Shown here piece by piece: positions 33,560-40,603 of a stretch of DNA of 64,000 bases. This stretch comes from UBA1219 sp045601425 (GTDB lineage: Bacteria; Bacteroidota; Bacteroidia; Bacteroidales; P3). The stretch covers positions 62,001 through 126,000 of the forward strand of contig JAZRZP010000005.1 of assembly GCA_045601425.1 (NCBI GenBank). Reading direction: 5' to 3'. Numbering within the stretch: position 1 is the stretch's first letter; every line of letters starts with the position of its first letter. Position numbers and translations under genes: made by a program. The notes under the pieces are model-generated. The model searched no databases. It had not been told where the DNA came from and was given only the letters and a program-made list of their open reading frames with translations.

Positions 33560-34726
33560 ATGATAAAGATACTTACAATAATCGGAGCACGTCCTCAGAT
33601 AATAAAAGCCGCCGCACTTTCAAGAGCTATAAAAACCAGATTCAGCAACGAAATCTGCGAAAAGATACTGCACACCGGCCAGCACTACGACAACAACATG
33701 TCGCAGGTATTTTTCGACGAGCTGGGCATTCCAATGCCGGACTATAACCTGCATGTCGGTTCCGGAAGCCACGGCGAACAGACTGCAAAGATGATTGCAG
33801 GCATAGAACAGGTTCTGAAAAACGAGAATTTCGATGCACTCGTCGTGTATGGCGACACAAATTCGACACTTGCCGGAGCAGTGGCTGCGGCAAAAATTCA
33901 CGTTCCAGTGATTCACATAGAAGCAGGATTGCGTTCCTTCAACATGACCATGCCGGAAGAACAGAACCGCATAGTCTGTGACCAGCTCTCAAGCCTGCTT
34001 TTCGTACCAACCGAAACCGGAATGAACAACCTCGGAAACGAAGGCTTCATGACAAGTAAAGCCACTTTTGCCAACGGCAGGAAACGCAACATTTACAACT
34101 CTGGTGACATAATGTACGACAACAGCCTGTATTTTGCAGAAATGGCCAACGACAAAACCACCGTCATTTCAGACAACGGCCTGAAATCCGGAGAATACGT
34201 TCTGGCGACCATTCACCGCGACAACAACACCGACAATCCAGAACGTCTTACCTCCATATTCTCGGCATTGCTCCACATTGCCGAAAACCATCAGGTTGTG
34301 CTGCCTTTGCATCCCCGCACAGCAAAGCTCCTGCCGCAAAACCTTGAAAGAAGCATTTACGAAAGACTCCAAAAATCCTCCATAAAAACCATTCCGCCGG
34401 CATCATTTCTGGAGATGACAGCGCTTGAACAAAATGCACGAATAATACTTACCGACTCCGGCGGTGTGCAGAAGGAAGCCTATTACTTCAGAAAACCCTG
34501 CGTGATAATGCGTCCCGAAACCGAATGGGTTGAAATAGTGGAACAGCGTGCGGGCATTGTCGCTGACGCCGACTACGGAAGAATCATTTCAGCATTCGAA
34601 ACCCTGACTGCAAGAGAATGCGATTTCCCGCCGATTTTCGGCAACGGAAAAGCAGCAGAGTTCATACTGGAAAAAATACTGGAATACACGGGTCAGACCT
34701 TTCAAAATCCCATTGGGAAAGCGTAG
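33560..34726 (+). CDS. wecB: UDP-N-acetylglucosamine 2-epimerase (non-hydrolysing)
   Basis: A 388-residue enzyme interconverting UDP-GlcNAc and UDP-ManNAc for surface polysaccharides. It has the family's start IIGARPQIIKAAALSRAI, TGQHYDNNMSQVFFDELGI, VYGDTNSTLAGAVAAAK, HIEAGLRSFNMTMPEEQNR and the C-terminal LTDSGGVQKEAYYF. It follows the NodB-like gene by six bases. Its 3' end overlaps the convergent beta-barrel gene by 25 bases. No ManNAc dehydrogenase (wecC) is in the window, so the final sugar is unknown. Confidence 0.95.
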   Translation: MIKILTIIGARPQIIKAAALSRAIKTRFSNEICEKILHTGQHYDNNMSQVFFDELGIPMPDYNLHVGSGSHGEQTAKMIAGIEQVLKNENFDALVVYGDTNSTLAGAVAAAKIHVPVIHIEAGLRSFNMTMPEEQNRIVCDQLSSLLFVPTETGMNNLGNEGFMTSKATFANGRKRNIYNSGDIMYDNSLYFAEMANDKTTVISDNGLKSGEYVLATIHRDNNTDNPERLTSIFSALLHIAENHQVVLPLHPRTAKLLPQNLERSIYERLQKSSIKTIPPASFLEMTALEQNARIILTDSGGVQKEAYYFRKPCVIMRPETEWVEIVEQRAGIVADADYGRIISAFETLTARECDFPPIFGNGKAAEFILEKILEYTGQTFQNPIGKA

Positions 34727-35337
34727 GGATCGGCAAAAATGTCGAAATCGAAAGCCGGGCTGTAGCTGTTGCGGAACATCATATAGTCGGCAAAAAACGG
34801 CGGCAAGGTTCCTCTTTCGTCACGGATAAACGAGAAGCGTACTCTTACAGAAGCATCGTCGAAGATTCTGAAACCGAAATCTGCGGAAGCACCATAAACA
34901 CACAGGTTGTTCTGCATGGTTTTCGGTGAAAACCTGTTTAGAAATCCAATATTTCCGCCGGAATAGAACATCGTGCCGCGAAACCAAAAACGGTCATTTT
35001 TGAGGTACTCTGCCTGAGCATAGAGCGAACAAGCCTGCGTACCCCTGCGGCGTGGAGCCAAATCAGGAGTCATGGGGTTCAGGCCGCTGAAATCGGAAAG
35101 ATAGGAAAAACCTGCATTTATGCGGATTTTTGGAGAAACCTTGAAAGAAAACGACGGTGCCACAAACGTCAACACTTCGCTGTGCCGGTTGAAAGACAAG
35201 AACTCTGTACCCAGTTTCAAATGCCAATCGAAAGGCGACTGCACCGAATCGGATGCAACCTGCTGACCGGCAACGCTGACCGGCAACATACCGACTGCCC
35301 AAACGGCAAACAATATTTTTCTTACTATATTCCTCAT
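34702..35337 (-). CDS. predicted outer-membrane beta-barrel protein
   Basis: A 211-residue exported protein of unknown function. The start is the ATG at 35337, which opens a clear signal peptide (MRNIVRKILFAVWAVGMLP...) cut at VAG before Gln25; the longer frame upstream lacks such a start. The mature part is rich in Phe, Tyr, Arg and Ser with alternating strands (TFVAPSFSFKVSPKIRINAG, ASVRVRFSFIRD) and fits a small barrel. It lies 46 bases after comF on the same strand and converges with wecB, overlapping by 25 bases. No domain name can be given. Confidence 0.65.
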   Translation of the reverse strand: MRNIVRKILFAVWAVGMLPVSVAGQQVASDSVQSPFDWHLKLGTEFLSFNRHSEVLTFVAPSFSFKVSPKIRINAGFSYLSDFSGLNPMTPDLAPRRRGTQACSLYAQAEYLKNDRFWFRGTMFYSGGNIGFLNRFSPKTMQNNLCVYGASADFGFRIFDDASVRVRFSFIRDERGTLPPFFADYMMFRNSYSPAFDFDIFADPYAFPMGF

Positions 35338-35383
35338 ACCACGAAAGATACCTGAAAATAACGGAGTTCCGGCGTTTTTATTG

Positions 35384-36079
35384 TCAATGGCCAGCAAAAG
35401 CCAGACCGGCAATGCTGATTTTTACGTTCTGTGTCTGGAAAACCGCATTGGCACACGATTCCAAAGTAGCACCGGTGGTTATCACGTCGTCGATTATGAG
35501 CACGTGCTTGCCTTCGAAAAAAGAGCTGTCGGCAAGGGTAAATTTATTGTTCACGTTTTCCCAGCGGCTGAATCGTGATTTCTTTGTCTGAGTCTGAGTG
35601 AATTCGGTACGCACCAGAATGTCGGTACACAGCGTTTTCGGGAAGTGGACAGCCACGCCTTTGGCAATTTCTTCACTCTGGTTGTAACCGCGTTTTTTGA
35701 ACTTCTTCGGGTGCAGAGGTACAGGCACGAGATAATCCACGTCGTCGAAGCGGTGCGATTCGGCAAGAGCCATACCCAACTGCCGCCCCATAAAGACGGC
35801 CATTTCCTTGTTGTCCTTGTATTTTATGCTGTGCAGGATTTTCTGGACACTCCCCTTTTTCGAAAACGAAAGCAGCGCCGTAGCGGCTTCAACCTGAACT
35901 CTCCCCCAAAAAACCTTTTCGACAGGATTATCAAGTTTTGAACTGTAGTCTGTTAATGGCAAGCCCAGAATGCAATCCGTACACATTTGATTTTCAGTAC
36001 TTAACAGAACTTTTCCACAACAACAGCAGCTTTTCGGAAAAAAAATATCAAACAAATCTCGAACAAAATTTACTTTCAT
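35384..36079 (-). CDS. comF: ComF family phosphoribosyltransferase-like protein
   Basis: A 231-residue ComF protein of the competence-associated group, related to Com101B/GntX. The start is the ATG at 36079 (MKVNFVRDLF); the upstream extension is AT-rich leader. An N-terminal zinc-finger-like region (FFPKSCCCCGKVLL with CTDC) is followed by a type I phosphoribosyltransferase fold with VPVPLHPKKFKKRGYNQSEEIA and the PRPP-binding loop VLIIDDVITTGATL. ComF supports DNA uptake in competent bacteria, but the gene occurs widely in non-competent ones and its reaction is unknown. Confidence 0.92.
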   Translation of the reverse strand: MKVNFVRDLFDIFFPKSCCCCGKVLLSTENQMCTDCILGLPLTDYSSKLDNPVEKVFWGRVQVEAATALLSFSKKGSVQKILHSIKYKDNKEMAVFMGRQLGMALAESHRFDDVDYLVPVPLHPKKFKKRGYNQSEEIAKGVAVHFPKTLCTDILVRTEFTQTQTKKSRFSRWENVNNKFTLADSSFFEGKHVLIIDDVITTGATLESCANAVFQTQNVKISIAGLAFAGH

Positions 36080-36093
36080 ATTGAAAAAATTAG

Positions 36094-36101
36094 TATCTTT
36101 G
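36094..36101 (+). promoter_or_regulatory. -7 element for the coiled-coil lipoprotein
   Basis: TATCTTTG fits TAnnTTTG and lies about 62 bases before the ATG at 36163, in the divergent gap with comF. No good upstream TTTG box at the right spacing was found. Confidence 0.5.
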
Positions 36102-36162
36102 CAAATCTTTTTGCAAAAATAGAAATAAAAATTCAAATAGAACAAAAAAATAACTAAAAAAG

Positions 36163-37029
36163 ATGATGAATACAAAAAAATTTATGGTAGCGTTGGTTTC
36201 TGCAACGATAATGATGGCAGGAATGCAATCGTGCGGCGACTCGCAAAAAATGAAAGAACTTGAAAAGGAAAATCTGGAACTTCAAGAAAATCTGGATAAA
36301 ACAATGGCCGACTACAATGCTTTCAAGGCACAGAACGCACAGTATGCCGATGAAATTGTCCAAAAAGACAGCGTTATCAACGCACAGGCAGAACAAATAC
36401 GCAAAAGCCTCAACAGCAACGGCGGCAGCAACTACAGCAAGAACAAAAAAATAAAGGAACTGCAGAGCCAGATAGACGAACTCAAAGCCGAAATCGAACG
36501 TTTGAAAGCCGAAAACGAAGAACTCAGGGCCGAAAACCAGCAAATCAAGGAAGAAGTTGAAACAGCCAACAACAATGTTCAGAAACTGAACGAAGAAAAC
36601 AGCGAACTCAACAGAAAAGTCCAGCTTGCAAGCATACTCGTTACAAGCGACGTAACTGCAACTCCCGAAAAGAAAAAATGCTGCGGCAACAGTTTCAAAG
36701 CCACCGACAAGGCATCGAGCGTTCAACGCATCCGCGTAGCCGGCAAACTCATGGCCAACAATGTCGTAGAACCCGGTACAATCACCATATACGTACGCAT
36801 TGCCAAAGGCAGCAACCTTATCACCAACGGAGAAACCCAAACTTTCAATCTCGAAGGCACCGACATGCAATACACTGCAAGTCAGGACGTTGAATTCTAC
36901 GGACAGACACGCGCTTTCGCCATCAACTGGAAAAAGGCCGAAAACACAGTACTTCCGACAGGTGCTTACACCGCTACAATATACGCCAACAGCCACGAAA
37001 TCGGAAAGACAAACTTCAGTCTGAAATAA
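36163..37029 (+). CDS. coiled-coil lipoprotein
   Basis: A 288-residue predicted lipoprotein. The signal ends GMQSC with lipid Cys24. Residues about 30-160 form a long, Glu/Lys-rich heptad coiled coil (KELEKENLELQENL, IKELQSQIDELKAEIERLKA) broken by a Gly/Asn/Ser hinge (NSNGGSNYSKN). A C-terminal beta domain of about 120 residues carries a KKKCCG pair and ends IGKTNFSLK. It resembles hypothetical proteins seen across Bacteroidales, possibly periplasmic spacers, but I know no function. The long reading frame on the opposite strand is a codon-bias shadow. A terminator follows at 37048. Confidence 0.8.
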   Translation: MMNTKKFMVALVSATIMMAGMQSCGDSQKMKELEKENLELQENLDKTMADYNAFKAQNAQYADEIVQKDSVINAQAEQIRKSLNSNGGSNYSKNKKIKELQSQIDELKAEIERLKAENEELRAENQQIKEEVETANNNVQKLNEENSELNRKVQLASILVTSDVTATPEKKKCCGNSFKATDKASSVQRIRVAGKLMANNVVEPGTITIYVRIAKGSNLITNGETQTFNLEGTDMQYTASQDVEFYGQTRAFAINWKKAENTVLPTGAYTATIYANSHEIGKTNFSLK

Positions 37030-37047
37030 AAACGAAGCAGAAATACA

Positions 37048-37080
37048 GAAAGGGTGTCCCTTCGGATACCCTTTTTTTTT
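37048..37080 (+). terminator. terminator after the coiled-coil lipoprotein
   Basis: AAAGGGTGTCC pairs with GGATACCCTTT (one G-T pair) around a CTTC tetraloop, followed by ten T. It ends about 20 bases before the murL start. Confidence 0.85.
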
Positions 37081-37099
37081 ACCAAAACACATCAGCAAG

Positions 37100-38476
37100 A
37101 TGGAAAACCAACCGAAATACAATGCCCTGCGGCAGGAATACCCGGAATTCAGCTTCGACTCATTTTCTTATTCCGTTGAAAACGATGAATTTACGATGAA
37201 ATTCAAGTTTTCGGCAGGAGACATCCATTTTGAGCCATGTACCAGAATTCCCAAGCGTATTTTTCTGAATTTCAACAAATTATCGACAAAAGAATATAAC
37301 CTGCTCGTGTTTCACGCAGGAATGGCAGAACTTGTAAGTTATTGGAAATGCGTATGTTCGCCAAAGGTTACGATAAAGCCTTTCAAACTTACCGAAGAGC
37401 AGATAAGTTTTTGGAAAAAACTGTATTTCAACGGTTTGGGTGAATTCTTCTACCGCAACGGCATTCGTGCAAACCAGACTGATTTCATGGATATCGTGTG
37501 CGAAAGCAAAGAAGCATTGCAGCCATGCAGTTTCGGACTCGAAGACAAGTACCTTGTACCCATTGGCGGAGGCAAGGATTCGGTTGTAACTCTGGAAGTA
37601 CTCCGCAGCGGTGGATACGACATCCGACCAGTGATAATGAACCCCCGTGGAGCCACGGTGCAATGTGCCGGAAAAGCCGGCTTTTCGGCCGATGATTTCG
37701 TGGAAATCCTGCGTACCATCGACACTAATTTACTGAAACTCAACGAACGGGGATTCCTTAACGGGCATACTCCCTTTTCGGCCATGCTTGCCTTCTACAC
37801 CATTCTGGTATCGGCACTCACAGGTCGCCGCAACATAGCCCTGTCGAACGAAAACAGTGCCAACGAGGCCACCGTCATAGGTACAGGAGTGAACCACCAG
37901 TACTCTAAAAGCATGGAATTCGAAAACGATTTCCGCAGCTACGTTGCACGTTTCATCTCGCCCGATTTCAACTATTTCAGTTTCCTGAGACCACTCAGCG
38001 AACTGCAGATAGCCATGCTTTTTGCACAGAATCCGCAGTATTTCGGAGTGTTCCGCAGCTGCAACGCAGGAAGCAAGCAAAACATCTGGTGCGGAAACTG
38101 CCCCAAATGTCTGTTCGCATACATCATCCTCTCGCCCTTCATTGACCCGGAAACGATGAAAGAAATTTTCAGCAAGGACCTGCTGGACGACAGCGGCATG
38201 CAAACCTTTTTCAATGAACTTACCGGTCTGAGCGAAACCAAGCCCTTCGAATGTGTCGGAACCATAGATGAGGTAAATACCGCTCTGGCTCTGACCGAAA
38301 TGCGTTTTTACAGGAATAAGGAAAAACCTCTGTTGCTTAAAAATCCAAGTGTCCGCAACATAAAAACCCAACTGTCGGGATTCTGCACCGACAACAATCT
38401 TGACCCTGAACTTCAACGGTTGCTGAAAAACACGGTGGATGCCGTTTCCAAAAAACTAGAATTTTCAAAAAATTGA
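37100..38476 (+). CDS. murL: MurL-type UDP-MurNAc-L-Ala-L-Glu epimerase
   Basis: A 458-residue PP-loop-like protein. The nucleotide motif is VPIGGGKDSVVTLEVL (GGGKDS at 156-161). Other blocks match what I recall of MurL: LNGHTPFSAML (220-230), ALSNENSAN, VNHQYSKSMEFE, NYFSFLRPLSELQIA and a Cys cluster WCGNCPKC (331, 334, 337), then KPFECVGT. MurL, known from Xanthomonas, inverts the terminal L-Glu of UDP-MurNAc-L-Ala-L-Glu using ATP, giving D-Glu in peptidoglycan without glutamate racemase; a matching MurD variant is needed. No mur ligase is adjacent. Its stop overlaps the next gene's TTG start. Match is by recalled motifs, so activity is inference. Confidence 0.72.
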   Translation: MENQPKYNALRQEYPEFSFDSFSYSVENDEFTMKFKFSAGDIHFEPCTRIPKRIFLNFNKLSTKEYNLLVFHAGMAELVSYWKCVCSPKVTIKPFKLTEEQISFWKKLYFNGLGEFFYRNGIRANQTDFMDIVCESKEALQPCSFGLEDKYLVPIGGGKDSVVTLEVLRSGGYDIRPVIMNPRGATVQCAGKAGFSADDFVEILRTIDTNLLKLNERGFLNGHTPFSAMLAFYTILVSALTGRRNIALSNENSANEATVIGTGVNHQYSKSMEFENDFRSYVARFISPDFNYFSFLRPLSELQIAMLFAQNPQYFGVFRSCNAGSKQNIWCGNCPKCLFAYIILSPFIDPETMKEIFSKDLLDDSGMQTFFNELTGLSETKPFECVGTIDEVNTALALTEMRFYRNKEKPLLLKNPSVRNIKTQLSGFCTDNNLDPELQRLLKNTVDAVSKKLEFSKN

Positions 38477-39126
38477 GCAAGACAGCCTATTTTTTCTGGT
38501 ATCTGTTTCTGATTGCATTCACACCTCTCGTACTGAGCGAATGCCGCATCGGTGCCGTGTGGAGCAACTTGGCAAACTTCATCTGGCTTGGTGTCGGGTT
38601 CATCGCATTCTTCATCCTCAACCGCTTTGCAGGCAAAAATGCCGAGTTCTTCCGCACTTTTTCGCACGAGCTCAACCACACGGTAGTCGGGCTGATGTTT
38701 TTCCAGAGAATAGAGTCGTTTCAAGTAAAATCTTCGGGTGAAGGTGCAGTATGGCACGAACGCGGCGGGAACATTTCGAAAGTATGCGTATCGCTCGCTC
38801 CCTACTGCCTGCCGTTTTTCACTTACGTGCTGCTTGTTTTCAGAGTTATAGTACGTCCCGAATTCCTATGGGTGCCCGACCTGCTTATCGGATTTTCCAC
38901 AGCGTTCTATCTCGTGTGCTTCATAAGCCAGATGTCACCTGTCCAGACCGACATAAACCAGTTCCATTACATTTTTTCATACTGGTACATAATAGTATTC
39001 CAAGTGGTCAACCTCTGCATCACATTTTTCGCACTGCTGCCGGAACAGAACGTGTTTCTCGCATTCAAGCACTTTTTCACAAGCTACTGGCAACAGCTGC
39101 AAAATTTCTTCGGCTGGCTGTTCTGA
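38473..39126 (+). CDS. multipass membrane protein with HELNH motif (M50-like)
   Basis: A 217-residue membrane protein with about five hydrophobic segments (about 5-22, 32-50, 100-122, 130-150 and 165-190). HELNH at 65-69 fits the HExxH zinc motif, and its place near the second helix recalls site-2 protease (M50) relatives. A third zinc ligand cannot be fixed by eye; the Asp in SQMSPVQTDINQFHY is a candidate. It starts at a TTG that overlaps the murL stop (TTGA), the only start that gives the full first helix, so the two are tightly coupled. An intramembrane protease role in envelope control is speculation. Confidence 0.65.
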   Translation: MSKTAYFFWYLFLIAFTPLVLSECRIGAVWSNLANFIWLGVGFIAFFILNRFAGKNAEFFRTFSHELNHTVVGLMFFQRIESFQVKSSGEGAVWHERGGNISKVCVSLAPYCLPFFTYVLLVFRVIVRPEFLWVPDLLIGFSTAFYLVCFISQMSPVQTDINQFHYIFSYWYIIVFQVVNLCITFFALLPEQNVFLAFKHFFTSYWQQLQNFFGWLF

Positions 39127-39273
39127 CATTTTTTACGTTGTGGCATTTTGGAAAATCCGGCAAAATTCTCCCCAAACGAGTGTCTTGCGTTCAACCTGAT
39201 GATGAGAAAGCCGGAAACGATTCCGCCACGACTTGCTTTCCAATAAGAAATGCAACTTTTGATGAAAGAATAT

Positions 39274-39298
39274 CACGGGGAAAATGTTTTTTCCCGTG
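39274..39298. terminator. hairpin downstream of the murL pair
   Basis: CACGGGGAAAA pairs with TTTTTTCCCGTG around a small loop. There is no long T tract after it on the plus strand. It lies about 150 bases after the membrane protein stop and may end or protect that transcript. The rest of 39127-39345 has no gene I can support. Confidence 0.4.
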
Positions 39299-39345
39299 CA
39301 TTGAAAAAAATTTTCCGTTTTCATCTGACAAATCAAAAAAAATCG

Positions 39346-39353
39346 TACCTTTG
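39346..39353 (+). promoter_or_regulatory. -7 element upstream of the RHS fragment
   Basis: TACCTTTG fits TAnnTTTG and lies 22 bases before the ATG at 39376. The upstream box is weak (CTG at about the right distance). Confidence 0.45.
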
Positions 39354-39375
39354 CACCGAAAAAACGCCCAATGAG

Positions 39376-39651
39376 ATGAACACCCGCCCCGCATACACAG
39401 ACAAAGAAAAGGACGCTGAAACCGGTTACTTCTTCCACTCTGACCACTTGGGCAGTGCGAGTTGGATAACCGATGGCAGTGGCTTGCCTGTGCAGCATTT
39501 GCTGTATTTGCCTTTTGGAGAACACTTTGTGAATGAGCAGAGTGCATCGTATGATGAGCGGTTTACGTTTACAGGAAAAGAGAGAGATGCCGAGACTGGC
39601 ACTGCTTGGAATACTGCAATGAGGAGATTCGGGAAGCTCAATACAAACTGA
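39376..39651 (+). pseudogene. orphan fragment of an RHS-repeat core domain
   Basis: A 91-residue frame whose sequence is the conserved RHS-associated core: YFFHSDHLGSASWITDGSG, then LLYLPFGEHF, then FTFTGKERDAETG. Intact RHS proteins are over 1000 residues long and continue past this point with YGYFGARYYD-like sequence and a variable toxin tip. Here the frame ends with unrelated residues (TAWNTAMRRFGKLNTN) and has only 17 residues before the core, partly a duplicate of the KERDAETG phrase (KEKDAETG). Both ends are lost, so this is most likely the remnant of a deleted or displaced RHS gene. A promoter-like element lies just upstream. No toxin or immunity gene follows. Confidence 0.75.
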
Positions 39652-39792
39652 ACCGAAGGCCGAGAAAAAAGTCGGTTATAGGCTGCCTTATCAAGAATTT
39701 TTACTACATTTGCAGAAGTAGTTGCATTTTGGCTTGTAATCTGTACAAAGCAAAAAAACGATTTTTTATTTCGTAAAACGATATTTTTTTCG

Positions 39793-39800
39793 TATCTTTG
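39793..39800 (+). promoter_or_regulatory. -7 element for the GT2/DPP4 genes
   Basis: TATCTTTG fits TAnnTTTG, about 54 bases before the ATG at 39854. A TTTCG at 39769-39773 is a poor match to the TTTG box at about the right spacing. A second TAnnTTTG (TACATTTG, 39705-39712) lies further upstream. Confidence 0.5.
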
Positions 39801-39853
39801 CAGGTCAAAATCAAGGCGATAAAAAATTCATTGTTACATAAAAAAGCAAGCAA

Positions 39854-40579
39854 ATGTCTGATAGTATTGTAATTATACCCACCTACAACGAAAAGGAGAA
39901 CATCGAAAACATAATAAGAAAAGTGTTTTCTCTGCAGAAGGAGTTCGACATTCTGATAATAGAAGACAATTCTCCCGACGGTACGGCCGATATAGTAAAG
40001 AAACTGATGCAGGAATTTCCCGAACGGCTTTTCATAAAAGAGCGTAAAGGCAAACTCGGATTAGGCACGGCCTATTTGGACGGATTCCGTTGGGCACTGG
40101 AACGCACCTACGGGTATGTTTTCGAGATGGATGCCGATTTTTCGCACAATCCCGACGACTTGGAACGTCTGTACGAAGCCTGTGCCTCAGGCAAAGGCGA
40201 CGTGGCCGTAGGCTCCCGCTACGTCGACGGGAAAATAAGTGTGGTAAACTGGCCCATAATGAGGCTCCTGATGTCGTACTACGCTTCAGCGTACGTGCGT
40301 CTGGTAACCCGCATGAAAGTCTTCGATGCCACGGCCGGATTCGTTTGCTACACCCGCCGCGTACTCGAAAAGATGAAGTTCGAAAAAGTGAAATTCGTCG
40401 GTTACGCATTCCAGATAGAAATGAAATACACAGCCACGCGTCTGGGCTTCAAAATAGCCGAAGTACCTATCATATTCACAGACAGAGTGCTGGGCGTATC
40501 GAAAATGAGCATGAAAATCTTCAAGGAAGCTTTCTTCGGAGTATTCTCTCTCCGCTTCCGCAACTGGAAAAAATATTGA
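39854..40579 (+). CDS. polyprenol-phosphate mannose synthase-like glycosyltransferase (GT2)
   Basis: A 241-residue GT2 enzyme close to dolichol/polyprenol-phosphate mannose synthases, which make the lipid-linked mannose donor used by GT-C enzymes outside the membrane. It has IVIIPTYNEKENI, IIEDNSPDGTADIV, KLGLGTAYLDGFRWAL, FEMDADFSHNPDDL (metal-binding DAD), VGSRYVDG and EVPIIFTDRVLGVSKMS. No C-terminal membrane helices are present, as in the short DPM1-type. It may supply the GT39-like protein encoded at 46.8 kb. DPP4-like peptidase follows after 24 bases. Confidence 0.9.
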   Translation: MSDSIVIIPTYNEKENIENIIRKVFSLQKEFDILIIEDNSPDGTADIVKKLMQEFPERLFIKERKGKLGLGTAYLDGFRWALERTYGYVFEMDADFSHNPDDLERLYEACASGKGDVAVGSRYVDGKISVVNWPIMRLLMSYYASAYVRLVTRMKVFDATAGFVCYTRRVLEKMKFEKVKFVGYAFQIEMKYTATRLGFKIAEVPIIFTDRVLGVSKMSMKIFKEAFFGVFSLRFRNWKKY

Positions 40580-40603
40580 TAAACAAGAAAATAAAAAACA
40601 GTC

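Noticed and set aside
36154..37122. 322-residue open frame on the minus strand over the coiled-coil lipoprotein
   Set aside because: It mirrors the codon bias of the plus-strand gene, is rich in Phe/Cys/Val, lacks a family pattern, and would cover the terminator and promoter-like site.
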